Assembly (NCBI GenBank): GCA_002405995.1
Contig: DHMW01000059.1
Coordinates: forward strand, 341-10,672
Length of the DNA: 10,332 bases
Direction of reading: 5' to 3'
From: Oscillospiraceae bacterium UBA4632
GTDB lineage: Bacteria > Bacillota > Clostridia > Oscillospirales > Oscillospiraceae
A model generated the notes under the pieces. The model saw only the letters and a list, made by a program, of their open reading frames with translations. It had not been told where the DNA came from and searched no databases. Shown piece after piece: positions 7,426 to 10,332 of this stretch. The translations under genes were made by a program, and so were the position numbers. The first letter of the stretch is position 1; each line of letters starts with the position of its first letter.

Positions 7426-7965
7426 TCAGAGGGCGGTGCGCAGGGCGTAGGCCTTCAGGATGCCGCAGACGGTCTTGGCGTCGTCAAGCTCGCCGCGCAG
7501 CACGCGCGCGAGCAGCTCGGAAAACGGCGTGCGGCACACCTCCAGGAACTCGTCCTCATCCGGGTGCTGCGCGCCGAAGGAAAGCCCTTCGGCAAGGTAA
7601 AGGTGCAGCACCTCGCTGTAGCAGCCGGGAGAGACGAGCAGCCTGCCGAGGGAGGTCATGCGCGAGGGAACGGCGCCTGTTTCCTCCTTCAGCTCGCGCA
7701 GCGCAGCCCCATACGGATCCTCGCCGCGCTCGAGCTTTCCGGCGGGGATCTCCTCCAGCACGCGGGAGAAAACGTAGCGGTACTGCCTGACCGTGAGCAC
7801 ATTGTCGTTTTCGTCGATGGCGACGACCGCCACGCCGCCGGGATGATCGGCGACCTCGCGCGTGCTCTCTTTTCCGTTGGGCAGGCGCACGGTGTCCACA
7901 TGCAGGTCGATGATGCGTCCGCGGTATATCTCCTTGCGGCGGAGAAAGGTCTCGTTCAGCTCCAT
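7426..7965 (-). CDS. nudF: Nudix hydrolase, ADP-ribose pyrophosphatase type
   Basis: A predicted cytosolic hydrolase splitting ADP-ribose into AMP and ribose 5-phosphate. It has 179 aa, usual for this group. The Nudix box is complete: Gly76-x5-Glu82-x7-Arg90-Glu91-Leu-x-Glu94-Glu95-x-Gly97. Three features point to the ADP-ribose branch: the upstream HPGGVAVVAI strand, the VRQYRYV substrate strand before the box, and SPG at 112-114, with the Pro 16 residues after the box Gly. It could also act on related nucleoside diphosphate sugars. Its ATG lies inside the end of the GDPD gene (10 shared bases, ATGGAGCTGA), with AAGGAG 10 bases upstream, so the two are probably translationally coupled. It sits directly upstream of walR in the same operon. 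Confidence 0.92.
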   Translation of the reverse strand: MELNETFLRRKEIYRGRIIDLHVDTVRLPNGKESTREVADHPGGVAVVAIDENDNVLTVRQYRYVFSRVLEEIPAGKLERGEDPYGAALRELKEETGAVPSRMTSLGRLLVSPGCYSEVLHLYLAEGLSFGAQHPDEDEFLEVCRTPFSELLARVLRGELDDAKTVCGILKAYALRTAL

Positions 7966-8888
7966 GGGTCGATCACTCCTTGTGCGTCATTGGGGATGAG
8001 ACGGTCGGTATAAACGGCGCTGACGCCGCTGTCGAGCAGCGCGCGGGCGCGCTCGGGGTCGTTGACGGTGTGAACATAGCAGCGCAGGCCATAGCTCTCG
8101 GCAATGAGCGCGTAGCGCCCGTTCCACCAGCTGTCCCACATCGTGATGCCGCAGATGCCGCTGCTGCGGCAGAATTCCGCCTTTTCCCGAAAGGCATCCT
8201 CCGTGCAGGCAAAGCCCTCGCTATAGAGCGTGTAGATGTAGTGCGGGAAATGCCCGAGATGATCCACCACGCGGAACATCAGCGGCGAGTAGACCTGGAT
8301 GGCCATGCGGTCGAACAGGTAGGAAAGCCCCAGCTCGTGCGCGTCGTTCAGCATGGCGGTGAACTGCGCAGTCACGACCTCGGCATCGGTGAACTTCGTG
8401 TCGGTGATGACACAGATATCGGGGTATTCCTCCATGAGAAGCAGCAGATCGCGGAAGCTCATGGGCGTGTATTCGTTCAGGATGGCCGTTGAAAGGAATT
8501 TCTCGCAGGTCGGGACCATCAGCTCGCTCACGCCGCTCTGCCAGCCGGCGCGCCAGTCGTGCCGCAGCACGACCTGCCCGTCGCTCGTCATGCGCAGATC
8601 GACCTCAAACACGCGCGCGCCGAGCTCATAGTAAAGCTCAAAGCCCTCGCGGCAGTTGAGCACGGTGACATTGCGCAGCTGACCCATCCCATGCATGACG
8701 GTGCGGGCGGAGAGCAGGATATCCTCCGCGCTCTGCTCGCCTTCGGGCGGCTCCTTTTCCGTGCTCTCCTCCGCCAACGGTGCGGCCGGAGGCTCCTCGG
8801 CGGCAGAGGGGTCGAGCGTGACGGCGTACAGGCACAGGAGGCTTGCCGACAGCAGCGCCAGCGCGCGCAGCAGCGGCGCAGGGATCAC
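7956..8888 (-). CDS. Secreted or membrane-anchored GDPD-like phosphodiesterase
   Basis: A 310-aa protein of the glycerophosphodiester phosphodiesterase / PI-PLC-like barrel superfamily. An N-terminal hydrophobic helix (about 6-24) is followed by a Pro/Glu-rich linker (about 26-56) and the enzymatic domain (about 60-305), predicted outside the membrane. Candidate catalytic residues are His66, Glu95 and Asp97 (FEVDLRMTSDG) and His110 (RHDW). The usual HR at the first His is HG here, and the PENT motif is replaced (VLNCREGF), so it belongs to an atypical branch whose substrate is unknown. The near-C-terminal VHTVNDPERARALLDSGVSAVYTD matches the family's last strands. No good lipobox is seen at Cys19. 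It is the first gene of the walRK operon and overlaps the Nudix gene by 10 bases. The start is uncertain: GTG 8888 is the only standard start after the in-frame stop, but the strong ribosome site is too far away for it. Confidence 0.85.
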   Translation of the reverse strand: MIPAPLLRALALLSASLLCLYAVTLDPSAAEEPPAAPLAEESTEKEPPEGEQSAEDILLSARTVMHGMGQLRNVTVLNCREGFELYYELGARVFEVDLRMTSDGQVVLRHDWRAGWQSGVSELMVPTCEKFLSTAILNEYTPMSFRDLLLLMEEYPDICVITDTKFTDAEVVTAQFTAMLNDAHELGLSYLFDRMAIQVYSPLMFRVVDHLGHFPHYIYTLYSEGFACTEDAFREKAEFCRSSGICGITMWDSWWNGRYALIAESYGLRCYVHTVNDPERARALLDSGVSAVYTDRLIPNDAQGVIDPWS

Positions 8889-8915
8889 GATGCGAAGTGT
8901 GATGTCGATACCGGC

Positions 8916-8923
8916 TCACCTCC
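8916..8923 (-). promoter_or_regulatory. Strong ribosome site with no canonical start at normal distance
   Basis: GGAGGTGA on the minus strand is a near-perfect Shine-Dalgarno sequence. In the GDPD reading frame the codon 6 bases downstream is ATC (8909-8907). The only canonical start is GTG (8888-8886), 27 bases away. An in-frame TGA (8918-8916) overlaps the site, so no earlier start is possible. Either ATC initiates, giving seven extra residues, or the distant GTG is used through RNA folding, or a base is miscalled here. Confidence 0.65.
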
Positions 8924-8948
8924 CGAAAACGGCATAAAATCATTTTAC

Positions 8949-8977
8949 AGTATAGCATAAGACCGCGGAGATTGCCA
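8949..8977 (-). promoter_or_regulatory. Probable promoter of the GDPD-Nudix-walRK-yycHI operon
   Basis: The extended -10 TGC-TATACT (minus strand, 8957-8949) is strong. The -35 is poor: TGGCAA at 8977-8972 with a 17-base spacer. The predicted start near 8942 leaves about 18 bases before the ribosome site. A weak -35 with a strong extended -10 is typical of a promoter that relies on an activator, and a WalR-type box lies upstream at about -53 to -69. Confidence 0.6.
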
Positions 8978-8994
8978 CAGGGAAAATCGAAATT

Positions 8995-9011
8995 ATTACA
9001 TTTTGATTACA
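8995..9011 (-). promoter_or_regulatory. Candidate WalR (YycF) binding site
   Basis: On the minus strand the sequence reads TGTAAT-CAAAA-TGTAAT, a direct repeat with 11-base period. This matches the published WalR consensus TGTWAH-N5-TGTWAH at all twelve defined positions. It lies between two divergent promoters. Relative to the predicted starts it covers about -53 to -69 for the walRK operon and -40 to -56 for smpB, ending 4 bases before the smpB -35. Since walR is in the window and probably in the operon on one side, this points to autoregulation. No binding has been shown here. Confidence 0.7.
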
Positions 9012-9015
9012 GACC

Positions 9016-9044
9016 TTGTGCGCAGGGTAAAATCATGCTATACT
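9016..9044 (+). promoter_or_regulatory. Probable sigma-A promoter of smpB
   Basis: TTGTGC (9016-9021), a 17-base spacer and the extended -10 TGC-TATACT (9036-9044) form a good promoter. The predicted start near 9051 gives a leader of about 26 bases before the GTG start of smpB. The -35 lies 4 bases after the candidate WalR box. Confidence 0.7.
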
Positions 9045-9076
9045 GGCATGCGCTGGGGAAAGGAAGTGACTGCGTC

Positions 9077-9541
9077 GTGGCGGAGAAAAAAGGGATCAGG
9101 ATCATGGCGCAGAACCGCAAGGCGTTCCATGACTACTTCGTCGAGGACCGCTATGAGGCGGGCATCGAGCTCAAGGGCACGGAGGTCAAGTCCATCCGCG
9201 CCGGTGCGCTGAATTTGAAGGACAGCTATGTCATCGTCAAAAACGGCGAGGCGAGCGTGCTGTCGATGCACATCTCCCCCTACGACAAGGGCAATATCTT
9301 CAACCACGACCCCGACCGGCCGAAGAAGCTCCTTCTGCACAAGCGCGAGATCGGCAAGCTCTACTCGCTCGTCAAGCAGGATGGCTATGCGCTGATCCCG
9401 CTGAGCGTTTACTTCAAGGACGCGCGCGTGAAGGTCGAAGTCGGCGTGTGCAAGGGCAAGAAAAACTACGACAAGCGCGAGGACGCCGCCAAACGCGACG
9501 CCAAGCGCGAGATCGACCGCGCGATGCGCGCGCGGAGATAA
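9077..9541 (+). CDS. smpB: SsrA-binding protein SmpB
   Basis: The small protein that binds tmRNA and carries it to stalled ribosomes in trans-translation. It has 154 aa, the usual length. Family hallmarks are IMAQNRKAFHDYF at the N-terminus, YEAGIELKGTEVKSIRAG, LKDSYV and HKREIGKL. The lysine/arginine-rich C-terminal tail from KGKKNYDKR onward enters the ribosomal mRNA channel. The GTG at 9077 is chosen because it gives the normal N-terminus, follows the promoter closely and has AGGAAG 10 bases upstream. An internal ATG at 9104 would remove conserved-length N-terminal residues but cannot be fully excluded. It is followed 11 bases later by a cyclophilin gene and then by ssrA, its RNA partner. 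Confidence 0.96.
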   Translation: MAEKKGIRIMAQNRKAFHDYFVEDRYEAGIELKGTEVKSIRAGALNLKDSYVIVKNGEASVLSMHISPYDKGNIFNHDPDRPKKLLLHKREIGKLYSLVKQDGYALIPLSVYFKDARVKVEVGVCKGKKNYDKREDAAKRDAKREIDRAMRARR

Positions 9542-9552
9542 GGAGAGAAATT

Positions 9553-10074
9553 ATGGCAAATCCGATCGTGACCATCGAAATGGAAAGCGGCGCGGTGATG
9601 AGCGGCGAGCTCTATCCAGAGATCGCGCCCAACACCGTCAACAACTTCATCGCGCTGGCGAACTCCGGCTTTTATGACGGCGTGGTGTTCCACCGCGTCA
9701 TCCCCGGCTTTATGATCCAGGGCGGCGACCCGGACGGCAACGGCACGGGCGGTCCCGGCTATGAGATCAAGGGCGAGTTCTCCGCCAACGGCTTCAAGAA
9801 CGACCTCAAGCACACGCTGGGCGTTCTGTCGATGGCGCGCACGATGATCCCTGACAGCGCGGGCAGCCAGTTCTTCATCATGGTGGCCGACGCGCCTCAT
9901 CTTGACGGCCAGTACGCGGCTTTCGGCAAGATCACCGAGAACGCGCAGGCGGCGGTGGATATCTCCCGCGTGAACCGCAACATGTACAACGACATGCCGA
10001 AAAAGCCGCAGGTCATCAAGACCATCCGCGTGGATACGCAGGGCGTTGACTATCCCGAGCCGGAGAAAATGTAA
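9553..10074 (+). CDS. ppiB: Cyclophilin-type peptidyl-prolyl cis-trans isomerase
   Basis: A 173-aa single-domain cyclophilin with no signal peptide, so predicted cytoplasmic; it speeds prolyl bond isomerisation during folding. The active-site block FHRVIPGFMIQGGDPDGNG holds catalytic Arg48, Phe53 and Gln56. GVLSMART and GSQFFI (104-109) followed by HLDGQYAAFGKI (116-127) complete the binding pocket. As in many bacterial members, Leu117 stands where human CypA has the drug-binding Trp, so poor cyclosporin binding is expected. The start has GGAGAG 6-7 bases upstream, and the gene follows smpB by 11 bases, so the two are co-transcribed. No intrinsic terminator with a U tract follows it before ssrA. 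The symbol follows common usage for Firmicute homologs. Confidence 0.93.
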   Translation: MANPIVTIEMESGAVMSGELYPEIAPNTVNNFIALANSGFYDGVVFHRVIPGFMIQGGDPDGNGTGGPGYEIKGEFSANGFKNDLKHTLGVLSMARTMIPDSAGSQFFIMVADAPHLDGQYAAFGKITENAQAAVDISRVNRNMYNDMPKKPQVIKTIRVDTQGVDYPEPEKM

Positions 10075-10141
10075 TTTCGTTTCCTTTTGCTTTCGCACAA
10101 CGATCTGCCGTTGTTCGCGGCGCACGAGCGCTGCTTTCGTC

Positions 10142-10186
10142 CTTTTTCAAACGGCAAACCAGCAAGGCGTTTGCCGTTTGAAGAGG
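10142..10186. repeat. Long perfect inverted repeat between ppiB and ssrA
   Basis: The arms 10148-10159 (CAAACGGCAAAC) and 10169-10180 (GTTTGCCGTTTG) are exact complements around a 9-base loop. The stem extends to 10142/10186 in the + strand RNA with two G-U pairs, about 18 bp in all. No T tract follows on either strand, so it is not a standard terminator. It looks like part of an interspersed palindromic element or an RNA processing stem. A smaller hairpin (ACAACG/CGTTGT, 10097-10114) lies upstream. Confidence 0.7.
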
Positions 10187-10187
10187 A

Positions 10188-10250
10188 GATATGATGGAGT
10201 GAACGAGCTCTGCCGCTTTGCGGCGGAGCGAGCGATACGAAGTCCATATC
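10188..10250. repeat. Nested palindromic element immediately upstream of ssrA
   Basis: An outer pair (GATAT...GGA from 10188 with TCCATATC at 10243-10250, with a 3-base bulge) encloses a 10-bp hairpin. The hairpin arms are GCTCTGCCGC (10207-10216) and GCGGCGGAGC (10220-10229), with one U-G pair and a TTT loop. It directly abuts the preceding inverted repeat and ends 8 bases before the mature tmRNA 5' end. It may be a repeat element, or a leader structure guiding 5' processing. TATGAT at 10190-10195 resembles a -10, but no good -35 accompanies it. Confidence 0.5.
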
Positions 10251-10258
10251 GACGACAT

Positions 10259-10332
10259 GGGGGCGTACCGGTTTCGACGGGGGTGTGGAGGCAGGATAAG
10301 CGGGCAGAGGCGCCTGGCCTCTATAAAACGGG
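10259..10332 (+). ncRNA. ssrA: tmRNA (ssrA), 5' portion, cut by the window end
   Basis: The sequence opens with GGGGGCGTACCGGTTTCGAC, the hallmark 5' end of bacterial tmRNA: the acceptor-stem half followed by the tRNA-like domain with GGTTTCGACGGGG. It continues with a candidate start of the long helix 2. Near the edge the hairpin AGAGGC-GCCTG-GCCTCT followed by TATAAAACGGG matches the start of pseudoknot 1. The resume codon, tag-peptide frame and 3' half lie beyond the window. tmRNA with SmpB rescues stalled ribosomes and tags the nascent chains; smpB is only two genes away on the same strand. Confidence 0.95.

Noticed and set aside
6414..7790. Long + strand open frame (458 codons) antisense to walR, walK start and nudF
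   Set aside because: It crosses three well-supported minus-strand genes, and its Arg/Ala-rich translation has no domain signature.
8829..8837. Possible lipoprotein cysteine (Cys19) in the GDPD protein
   Set aside because: The residues before Cys are Ser-Leu-Leu, and a Leu at the -1 position does not fit a normal lipobox. A signal anchor or ordinary signal peptide is more likely.
8972..9076. Upstream extension of SmpB to an ATG at 8972
   Set aside because: The extra residues overlap the WalR box and promoter and have no family similarity. GTG 9077 gives the normal SmpB length.
10016..10258. Small minus-strand open frames between ppiB and ssrA
   Set aside because: They run through palindromic repeat sequence and into the ppiB 3' end, have no convincing ribosome site, and look like repeat-derived spurious ORFs.

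Overview
This window looks like chromosomal core DNA from a high-GC member of the Clostridia. I would guess an Oscillospiraceae-type gut Firmicute, inferred from the gene content, the strong AAGGAG-type ribosome sites and the alanine/arginine-rich proteins; I ran no taxonomic search. It carries a complete WalRK (YycFG) cell-wall two-component operon with its YycH and YycI accessory proteins. Flanking genes cover peptidoglycan precursor synthesis and trans-translation.

Layout. A short tail of a membrane protein on the + strand ends at 67. A strong bidirectional hairpin (155-183) separates it from a long minus-strand block. In transcription order, right to left, the block reads: secreted GDPD-like protein (8888-7956), Nudix ADP-ribose pyrophosphatase (7965-7426), walR (7382-6672), walK (6632-4848), yycH (4858-3554) and yycI (3513-2710). 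The first two genes overlap, walK and yycH overlap, and the other gaps are about 40 bases, so this looks like one operon. After a 155-base gap with its own promoter come murA (2554-1262), a clear terminator, and an HD-domain phosphohydrolase (1206-202). On the + strand, smpB (9077-9541), a cyclophilin-type prolyl isomerase (9553-10074) and the 5' end of the tmRNA gene ssrA (from 10259 to the window edge) follow a divergent promoter.

The most interesting site is the divergent region 8889-9076. It holds two outward-facing promoters with the same extended -10 (TGCTATACT). Between them is a direct repeat, TGTAAT-N5-TGTAAT on the minus strand, which matches the published WalR/YycF recognition consensus TGTWAH-N5-TGTWAH exactly. 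This suggests WalR regulates its own operon through the GDPD-Nudix leader genes, and possibly the trans-translation genes on the other side. No walJ (yycJ) follows yycI here, unlike in Bacillus subtilis; murA and the HD gene occupy that place.

The 184-base gap between the cyclophilin gene and ssrA holds two strong palindromic structures that look like a mobile or interspersed repeat. I see no CRISPR array, insertion sequence, tRNA or rRNA. No gene-free stretch exceeds 300 bases.
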